64,000 bases of DNA from Vibrio aphrogenes. GTDB lineage: Bacteria; Pseudomonadota; Gammaproteobacteria; Enterobacterales; Vibrionaceae. Made by a program: the position numbers and the translations under genes. The notes below the pieces were generated by a model. That model had not been told where the DNA came from. It ran no database searches and worked only from the letters and a program-made list of their open reading frames with translations. The stretch lies in the NCBI RefSeq assembly GCF_002157735.2, contig NZ_AP018689.1, positions 1,583,619-1,647,618 of the forward strand, read 5' to 3'. Positions 19,035-28,957 of the stretch are shown here, piece after piece. Every line of letters begins with the position of its first letter. Within the stretch, counting starts at the first letter, position 1.

Positions 19035-20891
19035 ATGAAAAAACTGTTTTGCTTTATCGCGAAAATGTTCAGAGGGATATGGAAGTTGATTAGCTTTCTT
19101 CGTGTCGCCTTATTGAACATCGCCTTTTTAGCGCTTTTAGTCTTCGCTTACTTCTCATTCTTTCCTCAATCCACCACCTCCTCCGATGAAGCCGTGGATA
19201 CAAAATCAGCGCTGATCCTTAATTTAGAAGGCCCCATTGTTGAACAACGCTCTTATGTCAACCCATTAGATTCCGTCTCCAGCTCGGTATTTGATAAAGA
19301 CCTACCGAAAGAAAACGTGTTGTACGACATTGTCACCACCATTCGCGCAGCCTCTGTCGATCCTTCGATCACCGGGCTCGTTCTTAATCTCAAGCAAATG
19401 CCTGAAACCAACCTCACTAAGTTGCGTTATATTGGTAAAGCGATCAGCGAATTTAAAGCGAGCGGAAAACCGATTTATGCTTATGGCGATTTTTACAATC
19501 AAAGCCAATATTATTTAGCCAGTTACGCAAATCAAATCATGCTCTCCCCTGATGGCGCAGTATTACTCAAAGGCTACAGTGCCTATAATTTGTATTTCAA
19601 AGATCTTCTCGAAAAAATGAACGTCTCAACGCATATTTTCCGAGTAGGTACTTACAAATCGGCCGTCGAACCTTTCATTAGAAATGATATGTCACCTGCG
19701 GCAAAAGAATCGGCTACCGCTTGGCTTACTCAACTCTGGGGAGCTTATGTCGATGACGTTGCCCATAACCGTAACATTGATGGCAAAGTATTATCGCCAA
19801 CCATGGAGCAATTTTTGGCACAAATGAAAGCGGTAGATGGTGATCTCGCCACGTTGTCAAAACAAGTCGGTTTGGTCGATAGCCTCATGACTCGCCAACA
19901 AGTGACCACCTTCCTACGCAACCAATTTGGCGGTACTGAGAGTAAGGGTTACAACGGCATCAGTTATTATCAATATAAACACTCTTTGTCTCAGCCAATC
20001 ACCAATACAACCAACGATATTGCAATCGTAGTCGCCAGTGGCACCATTTTAGATGGTGACCAACCCAAAGGCAGTATTGGCGGAGATTCTACTGCGCGCT
20101 TATTACGTCAAGCTCGCTTAGATGAGCATGTGAAAGCGGTAGTCTTGCGTGTCGATAGCCCAGGAGGCAGCGCCTTTGCTTCAGAAGTGATTCGTCATGA
20201 AGTCGAAGCGCTCAAGCAAGCGGGCAAACCTGTCGTGGTGTCTATGTCGAGTCTAGCCGCCTCTGGAGGCTATTGGATTTCAATGAGCGCAGATAGAATC
20301 ATTGCGCAGCCGACAACCTTAACCGGTTCAATTGGTATTTTTGGCGTCATTACGACCTTTGAAAAAGGTTTAAATCAACTGGGCGTTCACACCGATGGTA
20401 TTGGTACTAGCCCATTCTCCGGTGTTGGTATTACCAATGGTTTATCTAAAGGCGCATCTGAGGCGATGCAAATGGGGATTGAACATGGGTATCATCGCTT
20501 TATCTCATTAGTTGGAGCCAATAGAGACATGACAACAGAAGCGGTTGATAAAGTAGCTCAAGGTCGTGTTTGGACAGGACAAGATGCCTTAAATCATGGT
20601 TTAGTCGATCAACTCGGTGACTTTGATGATGCTGTGGCCGCCGCGGCCAAACTGGCAAAAGTGTCTGATTATCAACTCAAGTGGGTAGATAAATCACTCA
20701 CGCCAACTCAGCAATTATTACAAGATTTGTTCAGTACGGTGGATGCCTCTCTTGGCGCTCACATTGAGCAATACTTACCTGATGCGTTAAAACCAGCCGC
20801 GACACAAATGGTCCAAAGTGCTGACTTACTCAATCGCTTTAATGACCCTAAAGGTTATTATGCGTTTTGCTTAAATTGCCAGACTCTCTAG
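19035..20891 (+). CDS. sppA: Signal peptide peptidase SppA (protease IV, long form)
   Basis: From the ATG at 19035 the protein is 618 aa, exactly the E. coli SppA length; an upstream in-frame ATG at 18975 would add a 20-residue tail with no family support. One N-terminal membrane segment (FLRVALLNIAFLALLVFAYF) anchors two tandem S49 domains in the periplasm. The catalytic dyad is visible as Lys208 in VGTYKSAVEPF and Ser410 in SLAASGGYW. It degrades cleaved signal peptides in the inner membrane. Followed by a terminator and then ansA, as in E. coli. Confidence 0.96.
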   Translation: MKKLFCFIAKMFRGIWKLISFLRVALLNIAFLALLVFAYFSFFPQSTTSSDEAVDTKSALILNLEGPIVEQRSYVNPLDSVSSSVFDKDLPKENVLYDIVTTIRAASVDPSITGLVLNLKQMPETNLTKLRYIGKAISEFKASGKPIYAYGDFYNQSQYYLASYANQIMLSPDGAVLLKGYSAYNLYFKDLLEKMNVSTHIFRVGTYKSAVEPFIRNDMSPAAKESATAWLTQLWGAYVDDVAHNRNIDGKVLSPTMEQFLAQMKAVDGDLATLSKQVGLVDSLMTRQQVTTFLRNQFGGTESKGYNGISYYQYKHSLSQPITNTTNDIAIVVASGTILDGDQPKGSIGGDSTARLLRQARLDEHVKAVVLRVDSPGGSAFASEVIRHEVEALKQAGKPVVVSMSSLAASGGYWISMSADRIIAQPTTLTGSIGIFGVITTFEKGLNQLGVHTDGIGTSPFSGVGITNGLSKGASEAMQMGIEHGYHRFISLVGANRDMTTEAVDKVAQGRVWTGQDALNHGLVDQLGDFDDAVAAAAKLAKVSDYQLKWVDKSLTPTQQLLQDLFSTVDASLGAHIEQYLPDALKPAATQMVQSADLLNRFNDPKGYYAFCLNCQTL

Positions 20892-20922
20892 TTAACCAGT
20901 AAAACACCCATCCTATTGATTC

Positions 20923-20955
20923 AAGCCAACGACACGCTCGTTGGCTTTTTTATTT
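20923..20955 (+). terminator. Terminator after sppA
   Basis: A perfect 10-bp stem (20923-20932 with 20938-20947), a 5-base loop and a T run. Confidence 0.88.
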
Positions 20956-21043
20956 CCCTCATATTCAATCTGCTATCCTTTTCCTTTTATTGTTATTTAT
21001 CGCTATAATCGCGGTCTCTGTTCCCAAGTACATTAATCTTATT

Positions 21044-22057
21044 ATGACAAGAAAACACATCTATATTGCCTACACTGGCGGCACGATTGGGATGAAACGT
21101 TCATCTCATGGTTACATTCCAGCAGATGGTTTCATGACCCAACAACTTGAAGCGATGCCTGAGTTCCATCGTGAAGAAATGCCACTGTTTACGGTTCATG
21201 AGTATTCGCCCTTAATGGATTCATCGGATATGACGCCTAATGATTGGCAACATATCGCCGATGACATTAAAGCCAATTATGACAAATACGATGGTTTTGT
21301 GATCCTGCATGGTACCGATACTATGGCCTACACGGCGTCGGCTTTATCATTTATGTTTGAAAACTTAAGCAAACCTGTGATTGTCACTGGCTCACAAATT
21401 CCTTTAGCGGAATTACGTTCAGACGGTCAAGCTAACCTGCTTAATGCTTTGCATATTGCGGCAAACTACCCGATTAATGAAGTAACCTTATTCTTCAATA
21501 ACCAATTAATGCGTGGTAACCGCAGCACCAAATCGCGTGCTGATGGCTTTAATGCTTTCACTTCGCCGAATCTACCGCATTTATTAGAAGCGGGAATCAA
21601 CATCCAAGTGAGCAATCCGGATCTGATTAATAAAAAACCACAAGGCGAATTTAAGGTACACAACATCACCCCACAACCGATTGGCGTGATCACTATGTAC
21701 CCAGGTATTTCTCACGAAGTGATTCGTAATACCTTGCTTCAACCGGTCAATGCGATGATTCTGCTGACATTTGGTGTGGGTAATGCGCCACAAAATAAAG
21801 ATATGCTTGCTCACTTAAAAGAAGCGTCGGAACGTGGCGTGATCGTGGTGAACTTAACGCAATGTTTAACAGGCAAAGTAAATATGGATGGCTATGCGAC
21901 TGGCGTTTCTCTGGCTGAAGCAGGAGTGATCAGTGGTTATGACATGACCCATGAAGCCGCTCTGGCAAAACTGCATTATTTATTAAGTAAAAATTTAAGC
22001 TACGAAGAAGTCAAAGCGCAAATGAAACAAGTTTTGCGTGGAGAGATGAGTATTTAA
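21044..22057 (+). CDS. ansA: L-asparaginase I, cytoplasmic
   Basis: A 337-aa asparaginase (E. coli AnsA 338 aa). The first catalytic Thr is in AYTGGTIGMKRS and the second in ILHGTDTMAYTAS, with a Lys in RSTKSRADGF. It hydrolyses asparagine to aspartate and ammonia. The ATG at 21044 is chosen because MTRKHIYIAYTGG aligns with E. coli AnsA and no signal peptide is expected; an in-frame ATG at 20990 would add 18 unrelated residues. A strong inverted repeat (22079-22089 with 22102-22112) without a T run follows the stop. Confidence 0.95.
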   Translation: MTRKHIYIAYTGGTIGMKRSSHGYIPADGFMTQQLEAMPEFHREEMPLFTVHEYSPLMDSSDMTPNDWQHIADDIKANYDKYDGFVILHGTDTMAYTASALSFMFENLSKPVIVTGSQIPLAELRSDGQANLLNALHIAANYPINEVTLFFNNQLMRGNRSTKSRADGFNAFTSPNLPHLLEAGINIQVSNPDLINKKPQGEFKVHNITPQPIGVITMYPGISHEVIRNTLLQPVNAMILLTFGVGNAPQNKDMLAHLKEASERGVIVVNLTQCLTGKVNMDGYATGVSLAEAGVISGYDMTHEAALAKLHYLLSKNLSYEEVKAQMKQVLRGEMSI

Positions 22058-22078
22058 GCGTTACTTGAATTCTCGTTA

Positions 22079-22112
22079 CTCGTTGCTCGGAAAAGATAGT
22101 TCGAGCAACGAG
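22079..22112. repeat. Inverted repeat in a low-complexity spacer after ansA
   Basis: Perfect 11-bp arms CTCGTTGCTCG/CGAGCAACGAG with a 12-base loop in a run of CGTT/ACGAG-rich sequence. No T run, so it may stabilise the 3' end rather than terminate. Confidence 0.6.
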
Positions 22113-22159
22113 AAGCAAAGCGCCCGAGAAACAAGCCCCGTGCCTTTCAAAACTAGGAA

Positions 22160-22444
22160 CTAATTATCCACCTTCATTCTCACAATATCGGCTTCATTAG
22201 GTTCTGCAAACTGCTTTTTCAGCTCTGCTTTAGATTTAAACGACACTTCTCCACCAGCTGCCACCGTCATGTGTTGCGCATCAACGTTATGCTTTGATTG
22301 GTACAACATCACCGCTTGCATACAGGCATCACGCTGCTCTTGACTAATTGGAGTGCCATCTAACCAACGACCGGTCTCAATCGCATAATTTAAACGTTGG
22401 TAAACTTCCGGTGTCATGGCGGCCAGCAATTGTTCTACATTCAT
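22160..22444 (-). CDS. yeaC: YeaC family protein (DUF1315)
   Basis: A 94-aa protein with the family signature MTPEVYQRLNYAIETGRWLDGTPIS and an EQRDACMQAVMLYQ segment. Function unknown. AAGGAAAA precedes the ATG. It lies downstream of msrB on the same strand, the same yeaC-msrB order as in E. coli. Confidence 0.93.
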   Translation of the reverse strand: MNVEQLLAAMTPEVYQRLNYAIETGRWLDGTPISQEQRDACMQAVMLYQSKHNVDAQHMTVAAGGEVSFKSKAELKKQFAEPNEADIVRMKVDN

Positions 22445-22576
22445 CTTTAATTTTCCTTGATGAGACTAAATTTGATATCACGACACGCCGTGACAGTGAG
22501 TATTGATAGCTTATGTATTAGTACTTTTATACTGTTATATATTGGCACTTTGATTGAACGTTTGTCGATTTATCAT

Positions 22577-22960
22577 TTATTGATTAAAGACTAGCGATAC
22601 TGAGTTAACACAAAAACGTTGGCCAGTCGTCTCTTGAGGACCATCTAAAAAAACATGACCTAAGTGGCTATCACATTGAGCGCAGCGAACTTCTGTACGA
22701 ACCATGCCATGACTCCGGTCTTCCAAATAACGCACCGCCTCATCAGAGATCGGCTTATCAAAACTGGGCCACCCACAACCAGAATCAAACTTACTCTCGG
22801 ATGAAAACAAATCAGCCTGACAACAGGTACATTGATAAATGCCGGTGTCTTTATTATGAAGTAACGTTCCCGAATACGGCGCTTCAGTTCCCCCTAAGCG
22901 ACAAACACGGTATTGCTCTTCGCTCAGACTTGCCTTCCATTCTTTATCCGTTTTCTTCAC
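22577..22960 (-). CDS. msrB: Peptide methionine-(R)-sulfoxide reductase
   Basis: A 127-aa MsrB with both zinc-binding CxxC pairs (CTCC and CAQC), the GWPSFDKP motif, and catalytic Cys117 in [11 protein letters not shown]. It reduces methionine R-sulfoxide in proteins, using thioredoxin. The start is a GTG with GGAG eight bases before it. It is divergent from gapA, as in E. coli. Confidence 0.96.
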   Translation of the reverse strand: MKKTDKEWKASLSEEQYRVCRLGGTEAPYSGTLLHNKDTGIYQCTCCQADLFSSESKFDSGCGWPSFDKPISDEAVRYLEDRSHGMVRTEVRCAQCDSHLGHVFLDGPQETTGQRFCVNSVSLVFNQ

Positions 22961-23169
22961 TAGAGCTACTCCATTTGATTAAGGTTATCGTTTTATTGCG
23001 GCTGATATTCAACATTGAAGAGATTGAAGTCAATAACCAGAGAATTAAACTGATAGTCCAGTCTCTGTTTTATTGTCGTCATTTTATAGTGGAAAAGTTT
23101 ATCACTGAATATGGATAAGAAAAACTTGCGTATTGACTACAATGTGGCACATACTTTCCAACGATTTGA

Positions 23170-23191
23170 AATGGTGATGTGAATCACGTTA
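23170..23191. promoter_or_regulatory. CRP-like site upstream of gapA
   Basis: GTGA at 23174-23177, six bases, then TCAC at 23184-23187: the CRP core. About 15 of 22 positions fit the full consensus. Confidence 0.5.
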
Positions 23192-23316
23192 AGCTATGAT
23201 TCATGTCTGAACATGCAGGATATGTACAAGCTTGTAGTATTAGCAAAGTGAAACAGTCACTTATTGGGCGCAAATTAATCGATTTTGCCGGTTTTGGAAG
23301 AAAGTAACTCTTTTTT

Positions 23317-23345
23317 TTGACTTTAAACAAGTAAAAGCCGATTAT
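23317..23345 (+). promoter_or_regulatory. Candidate gapA promoter
   Basis: TTGACT (23317-23322), 17-bp spacer, GATTAT (23340-23345). Predicted start near 23352 gives a leader of about 75 nt. Confidence 0.55.
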
Positions 23346-23369
23346 GCCTTGCAGTCACTGACTGGGTTT

Positions 23370-23384
23370 TGTAATTTTACTACC
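23370..23384. promoter_or_regulatory. HexR-like operator in the gapA leader
   Basis: TGTAATTTTACTACC matches TGTAAT-N3-ATTACA-type HexR sites (TGTARTWWWAYTACA) at all but the final base. HexR is a known regulator of gapA and central carbon genes in several gammaproteobacteria. It lies just downstream of the predicted start, a position suited to repression. Confidence 0.6.
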
Positions 23385-23401
23385 AGTTATCTTTAATCTG
23401 A

Positions 23402-24421
<1,020 letters not shown>

Positions 24422-24471
24422 GCATTAGCACAGACTTTCTTTGAAAGGTCTTCTTTTAGAAGATAAGTGAC

Positions 24472-24500
24472 AAAAGGCGGCCATAGTGTCGCCTTTTTTG
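24472..24500 (+). terminator. Terminator after gapA
   Basis: An 8-bp stem AAAAGGCG/CGCCTTTT (24472-24479 with 24490-24497), then more T. A weaker hairpin, GACTTTC/GAAAGGTC, precedes it. Confidence 0.8.
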
Positions 24501-24506
24501 TTGATA

Positions 24507-24645
24507 GTTCCTGGGTGGCTAGTCCCTAGTCCCTGGGTTTTCACTGAAGCTATTTGCTTTACTGACTATAGTTATGATTTTGATGACTCCCTTTTTCAGG
24601 AAATCTTCTTTTCCTAGAAACTAGGGACCAGAAACTAGGAACCCA
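24507..24645. repeat. Inverted low-complexity CTAG-type arrays between gapA and yeaD
   Basis: Left array 24507-24537 is built of CTAGTCCCTAGTCCC-like units. Right array 24611-24645 is built of CTAGAAACTAGGGACC-like units in inverted orientation, and it supplies the AGGA ribosome-binding site of yeaD. Confidence 0.6.
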
Positions 24646-24649
24646 TTCC

Positions 24650-25534
24650 ATGAAGCTAACCCATTTACCTATCATCAGTACTCTCTCTGACTACATCACG
24701 ATTACTCAAAAAGATCAGCTTAAAATCATCCACATTCAACACCCTAAAGCCGAAGCTGCAATTTCTCTATTTGGTGGTCATGTCATTTCATTCAAACCAC
24801 AAGGTGAGCAAGATCTTATTTGGACTAGCGAAGACGCTATTTTCGATGCAATCACTCCGATCCGCGGCGGTATTCCGGTTTGTTGGCCTTGGTTTGCGCG
24901 TATAGGCACGCCTTCACATGGCTTTGCACGAACCACTCAATGGTCACTCGTAGAGCATAGAGAAAATGAACACGGCGCTATGGTACGCATCGCCCTGCCT
25001 CTCTCACAAGAAACGCTCGCGATTTGGCCTCATCAATTTGAAGTTTTTTTAGATATTGAAGTTGCCGAGCAATTAACGACGACTTTACGCATTAAAAATA
25101 CCGATGACCATGCGTGGACCTTCTCAGGTGCTCTTCATAGCTATTTCAATATTGCGAATATCTTAGAAACGCAAATTACTGGTATGGGTGATCACTATAT
25201 TGATAAATTACAGGCGGATAAAATTTGTCTCGGTGGCACAACATTAAATATCACAGCCGGTGTTGATCGTGTTTATACTCATCCAACACAACAAATTTGC
25301 ATTTCAGATCCCAGCCATCAACGCACCATTTGTGTGGAAAATAGCGGTGATAATGCGGCCGTGATTTGGAACCCATGGGAGCTTACCCATGGTATGGTTG
25401 ATATGAAAGATGAAGCCTACCGCAATATGGTATGTGTCGAGTCAACCTTATATGCCGAAAGCCTTGAAACTGGCCATACTCTTGAGCCAGGTGAAAGCTA
25501 TTTACTCAGTACTAAGATAGGTTTGCAAGCTTAA
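24650..25534 (+). CDS. yeaD: D-hexose-6-phosphate mutarotase
   Basis: A 294-aa aldose-1-epimerase-fold protein of the YeaD group: GGHVISFKPQGEQDLIWTS, RGGIPVCWPWFAR, the catalytic His in ALHSYFNI, and the acidic residue in NMVCVEST. It interconverts alpha and beta glucose-6-phosphate, next to gapA as in E. coli. The ribosome-binding site lies inside the right arm of a low-complexity inverted array. A terminator follows. Confidence 0.94.
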   Translation: MKLTHLPIISTLSDYITITQKDQLKIIHIQHPKAEAAISLFGGHVISFKPQGEQDLIWTSEDAIFDAITPIRGGIPVCWPWFARIGTPSHGFARTTQWSLVEHRENEHGAMVRIALPLSQETLAIWPHQFEVFLDIEVAEQLTTTLRIKNTDDHAWTFSGALHSYFNIANILETQITGMGDHYIDKLQADKICLGGTTLNITAGVDRVYTHPTQQICISDPSHQRTICVENSGDNAAVIWNPWELTHGMVDMKDEAYRNMVCVESTLYAESLETGHTLEPGESYLLSTKIGLQA

Positions 25535-25557
25535 TACCTATATAGACGCTCAAAACT

Positions 25558-25594
25558 AAGGGCTAGGATCTTTTTCAACCTAGTCCTTTTTTCA
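25558..25594 (+). terminator. Terminator after yeaD
   Basis: A 10-bp stem with one G-T pair (25558-25567 with 25579-25588), then T6. Confidence 0.8.
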
Positions 25595-25649
25595 TCATAT
25601 ACTCCATGCCATACTTCACAGCCCAATTAACAATAAGATTAAAAGCCGT

Positions 25650-26501
25650 ATGACTTATCAATGCCCTCTTTGCCATCACACTCTCACAGTCACCTCAAGT
25701 GGCTATCAATGTGACCATAATCATCAATTTGATCGTGCTAAAGAAGGCTATGTTAATTTAATGCCGGTTCAGCATAAGCGTTCAAAACAACCCGGTGACA
25801 ATGCAGAAATGATGCAAGCGCGACGCCGCTTTTTAGATTCGAATCATTACCATCAAATGCGTGAAGCGGTAGCCACACTTTGTGTTGAGCATAGCTTAGT
25901 CGCCTCTCCCCAGCTCCTTGATATCGGCTGTGGTGAGGGCTACTACACTGATTTTATCGCCCAGCAACTCCAACAGCGCAGCCCCAACGCAACCTGTTAT
26001 GGTTTGGACATTTCAAAAGTCGCCATTCGCTATGCTGCCAAACGCTACGCTCGTGATGATTTACAATTTTGCGTCGCCTCCAGTCACCGACTCCCGTTTG
26101 CGGATCAAAGTTTAGATACCATTTTACGTATATACGCACCCTGTCATCACTCAGAGCTACAACGAGTCACTACAGAAAATGGTTGCGTTATTACGGTTAC
26201 GCCAGCAGCACGTCATCTTTACCAACTACGTGAATTGGTTTATCAAGACGTTCGCTTGCATGATGAAACCCCTGAAGAGATTGAAGGGTTTGAATTGATA
26301 CAGGCCGACAAACTCCACTACACCATGACAATGAGTGGAGAGCAGGCGGATGACTTATTACAAATGACGCCGTTCGCTTGGAAAGCAACCGAGGCAATGC
26401 GGAAACAACTGAAATCTACACCACAATTTCAATGTGAAGCCGATTTCATGTTGAGAGTATATAAGAAATCCGCATTAACTAGCCTCACTGAGGATAACTA
26501 G
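25650..26501 (+). CDS. rlmA: 23S rRNA (guanine-745 N1)-methyltransferase RlmA
   Basis: A 283-aa protein. The N-terminal zinc finger CPLCHHTL...CDHNHQFD (residues 5-28) is followed by the RlmA-type AKEGYVNLMP and GDNAEMMQARRRFLD motifs, then a Rossmann SAM site LLDIGCGEGYYTD. It methylates N1 of G745 in 23S rRNA. The closest alternative, the tylosin-resistance branch, is mostly Gram-positive. A single-gene unit, convergent with endA, with no terminator between the two stops (34 bp). Confidence 0.94.
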   Translation: MTYQCPLCHHTLTVTSSGYQCDHNHQFDRAKEGYVNLMPVQHKRSKQPGDNAEMMQARRRFLDSNHYHQMREAVATLCVEHSLVASPQLLDIGCGEGYYTDFIAQQLQQRSPNATCYGLDISKVAIRYAAKRYARDDLQFCVASSHRLPFADQSLDTILRIYAPCHHSELQRVTTENGCVITVTPAARHLYQLRELVYQDVRLHDETPEEIEGFELIQADKLHYTMTMSGEQADDLLQMTPFAWKATEAMRKQLKSTPQFQCEADFMLRVYKKSALTSLTEDN

Positions 26502-26535
26502 CGCAAAGAGTGCCAAATAACACGGATGGATAACA

Positions 26536-27285
26536 TTATTTTGCCGCGCAACGTGCCGCTAAAATCGGGTTATCGTTGTGCTGGTAACTTTGCACAATTT
26601 TCGCTTTTTGACATTCAAAATCACTGACCGGATATTGTTTGTCCCATGCGGTAAACAATTGTTTTTGCTGTTTACTCAAGCGAAACTTAGGGTAGGTCAC
26701 ATCAAAGTACAAATAGGTTCGAGCAATTAAACCTCGAGCCTTTTCTGGTGGTTGTGCTTTGCGCTCATCGACATGAAAATCACAGCTACCAAAATCCGAT
26801 TGAGTGCCTGAAAGCATCTGAAAATTATAATTTGAGCGGTAGGCATTCACACTGCCAATCGCTGCAAATAAGTTATAACCATCCGCTTGCATTAATCGAT
26901 ATTCGTGGCTGACTTTATCGGCACACTTCCGGCCTTTATAAGATTTGCCTTTACTACTCACACATTGTGCATCCCCTTCTCGCCACTCAACAAAAGCACG
27001 ACCAAAGTTCTCAGCAGGTACAATATGTTCAAACTCCACTCGTTTTGAACGTTTGGTATATAAACGATCGTCAAAACCTGCGGGCAAGGTGATATTTTTC
27101 TTCGCGTCAAATTGGGCGTCACAATACACGGTGTTACGCATAGAGGGTTGATTGTAAACCTTTTCCATCAGCAAGCGCTTGGCTTTAGAAAATGAATCAA
27201 TTTGAGTATTAGGGCTTGCCATTGCGAAACTGGGTAACGCCAGTAACGGAGACAACATATAAGGGATAAGTGACCACTTTTTCAT
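26536..27285 (-). CDS. endA: Endonuclease I (periplasmic or secreted DNase)
   Basis: A 249-aa protein with a signal peptide (MKKWSLIPYMLSPLLALPSFAMA). It has the EndA/Dns core: KRVEFEHIVPAENFGRAFVEWREGD with the catalytic His, and SHEYRLMQADGYNLFAAIGSVNAYRSNYNF. Paired Cys residues suggest disulfides. Family members cut double-stranded DNA in the periplasm or outside; in Vibrio the Dns homologue affects natural transformation. AAGGAAG precedes the ATG. Divergent from the ChaN-like gene. Confidence 0.95.
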   Translation of the reverse strand: MKKWSLIPYMLSPLLALPSFAMASPNTQIDSFSKAKRLLMEKVYNQPSMRNTVYCDAQFDAKKNITLPAGFDDRLYTKRSKRVEFEHIVPAENFGRAFVEWREGDAQCVSSKGKSYKGRKCADKVSHEYRLMQADGYNLFAAIGSVNAYRSNYNFQMLSGTQSDFGSCDFHVDERKAQPPEKARGLIARTYLYFDVTYPKFRLSKQQKQLFTAWDKQYPVSDFECQKAKIVQSYQHNDNPILAARCAAK

Positions 27286-27385
27286 TATAAGCTTCCTTTT
27301 TGAAGCCTATATTTTACGTTGCCTTTAATACTTTTTTCATACTTATTATCACGTTATTGTGCAATTAATCAGCAAACAGATTTTT

Positions 27386-27404
27386 AATGAAAATAATTAT
27401 CAAT
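27386..27404. promoter_or_regulatory. Fur box upstream of the ChaN-like gene
   Basis: AATGAAAATAATTATCAAT matches the 19-bp Fur consensus AATGATAATAATTATCATT at 17 positions. It lies 56 bp before the lipoprotein start and 100 bp from divergent endA. Confidence 0.72.
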
Positions 27405-27459
27405 TGCATTGAATCATTTGCTCCAACGTTTTACTATAAGCGCCTACACGGAGAACATT

Positions 27460-28419
27460 ATGGTTAATCTTTCGACTTCTTTACCTCTAACAGCCTTATT
27501 ATCTGCCACAGCATTGCTAAGTGGTTGCAGCACGCTCAATACCCCATCTGAGCCAGATTCAGTGAACACTTTTTACGACTATCAACTCTATACCCCACAG
27601 AATCAGCCACTTGAATTATCACAATGGGTGACAGAAGCACAGCAAGCCGATGTTATCTTGATTGGTGAATGGCATACACACGCGGGGATTCATCGCTTCC
27701 AGACCCAAGCTTTGCAGCAATTAATCACAAACAGCAGTCATCCCGTTGCTTTGTCGATGGAACAATTTAGCCGTGATGCGCAACCTATCGTCGATGAATA
27801 TTTGCATGGTGAGATCGGCGAGCAAACCTTAATTCAACAAGGACAAGCTTGGCCCAATTATGAAAGTGATTATCGCCCTTTAATTGAAGTGGCTAAAGCG
27901 TCGAATATTGATGTACTCGCAGCCAATGCTCCCAAACCCATCATTCGTTGTATTGCTCAGCAAGGATTGGGTTACTTAGATAAACTTGATGCTTCAACCC
28001 GCCATTCTGTAGCAGCTAATATCGACATCAGTGACTCAGCCTATAAACAAAAATTCATGGCCTCGATGCACCATGGGGAACCAAGCCAACATATCAATAT
28101 GTATGCCTCTCAATTAACTTGGGATGCCACAATGGCAGAAACCATCGTTGATTACCTTGAGCAGCACCCACATACCACAGTCTTACATATTGCAGGAAAG
28201 TTTCATACTGAAGGTGGCTTAGGCACCGCTGCACAAATTAACAAGCTGAACCCTAAGCTAAAGGTAATGATTGTGACTCCGGTAGCCACTCCAGAACTCA
28301 ATCACAGCGACTATCAATTACACGTTTTAGCGCCACCAGTTCGCTATGTGAAAAAAGAAAACCAGCAACAAGCCTATAAGGCAATGTCCACCCGCGCAGC
28401 CCCAACTCGTTGTGAGTAA
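27460..28419 (+). CDS. ChaN-family (haem-binding) lipoprotein
   Basis: A 319-aa protein from the ATG at 27460, which has GGAG six bases upstream and gives a clean lipoprotein signal with lipobox LLSGCST; an in-frame ATG at 27409 would hide the signal. The ChaN domain shows ADVILIGEWHTHAGIH, SMEQFSRDAQPIVDEYL, PNYESDYRPLIEVAK and HIAGKFHTEGG. ChaN of Campylobacter binds haem at the outer membrane and is iron-regulated; the strong Fur box here supports an iron role. Single-gene unit with a hairpin after the stop. Confidence 0.88.
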   Translation: MVNLSTSLPLTALLSATALLSGCSTLNTPSEPDSVNTFYDYQLYTPQNQPLELSQWVTEAQQADVILIGEWHTHAGIHRFQTQALQQLITNSSHPVALSMEQFSRDAQPIVDEYLHGEIGEQTLIQQGQAWPNYESDYRPLIEVAKASNIDVLAANAPKPIIRCIAQQGLGYLDKLDASTRHSVAANIDISDSAYKQKFMASMHHGEPSQHINMYASQLTWDATMAETIVDYLEQHPHTTVLHIAGKFHTEGGLGTAAQINKLNPKLKVMIVTPVATPELNHSDYQLHVLAPPVRYVKKENQQQAYKAMSTRAAPTRCE

Positions 28420-28421
28420 AT

Positions 28422-28462
28422 AAAAAACGCCCTGCTGATAATATTAAGCAGGGCGTTGTCTC
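28422..28462 (+). terminator. Terminator-like hairpin after the ChaN-like gene
   Basis: A perfect 11-bp stem (28426-28436 with 28447-28457) with a weak T-rich tail. Confidence 0.7.
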
Positions 28463-28957
28463 TATTCTACCTTTGTGTAACTAAGCAGTTCTCTACCCTA
28501 CAAGTGAACCCTACTCCTTTACACCGTCAGCCACCATAGTGACTACACAGTCGATTATTCGTTGTAACAGGTGTTTGGACAATTGTGATTTAGGGAACTC
28601 TTTCTATCAGATCAGCGAAAGTATGTTGAAGCCTTGAACTTTAGTATGGAAAATTATCCCTATCGTTCGACCTGTTTCGGGTAAGACTTTAGCTGCAACT
28701 AAAGCTTCCCCTTGGCAAATGGTGTCACTGTACCACTACACACTGACAATAATAGTTTATAAGGGGAAGCGGGGATGGGATTGATTACACTAAATCCTTT
28801 TTGAGGGAAAACTCATTTTAAGCTACTCGCAGATATCCGAATCAGGCACAAAATGACTCCCTTTAATACTTAGTCTCAGTTGTGATTACTTAAATTTCTA
28901 CTACGCTCTATCGCTAATAATGATAGAATCTCCGCATCAGAATTACCGAGAAAATCA
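28463..28957. other. About 500 bp without a gene, containing nested inverted repeats
   Basis: No credible ORF was found. At 28687-28704 CTTTAG and CTAAAG form a hairpin. Next, GCTTCCCCTT (28704-28713) pairs with AAGGGGAAGC (28761-28770), enclosing a TGTCA/TGACA inner stem. This could be a structured RNA or a remnant of an inserted element. Confidence 0.45.

Noticed and set aside
22801-23118. 105-codon rightward ORF antisense to msrB and into the gapA upstream region
   Set aside because: Mostly antisense to msrB with no family resemblance; the remaining part is regulatory DNA.
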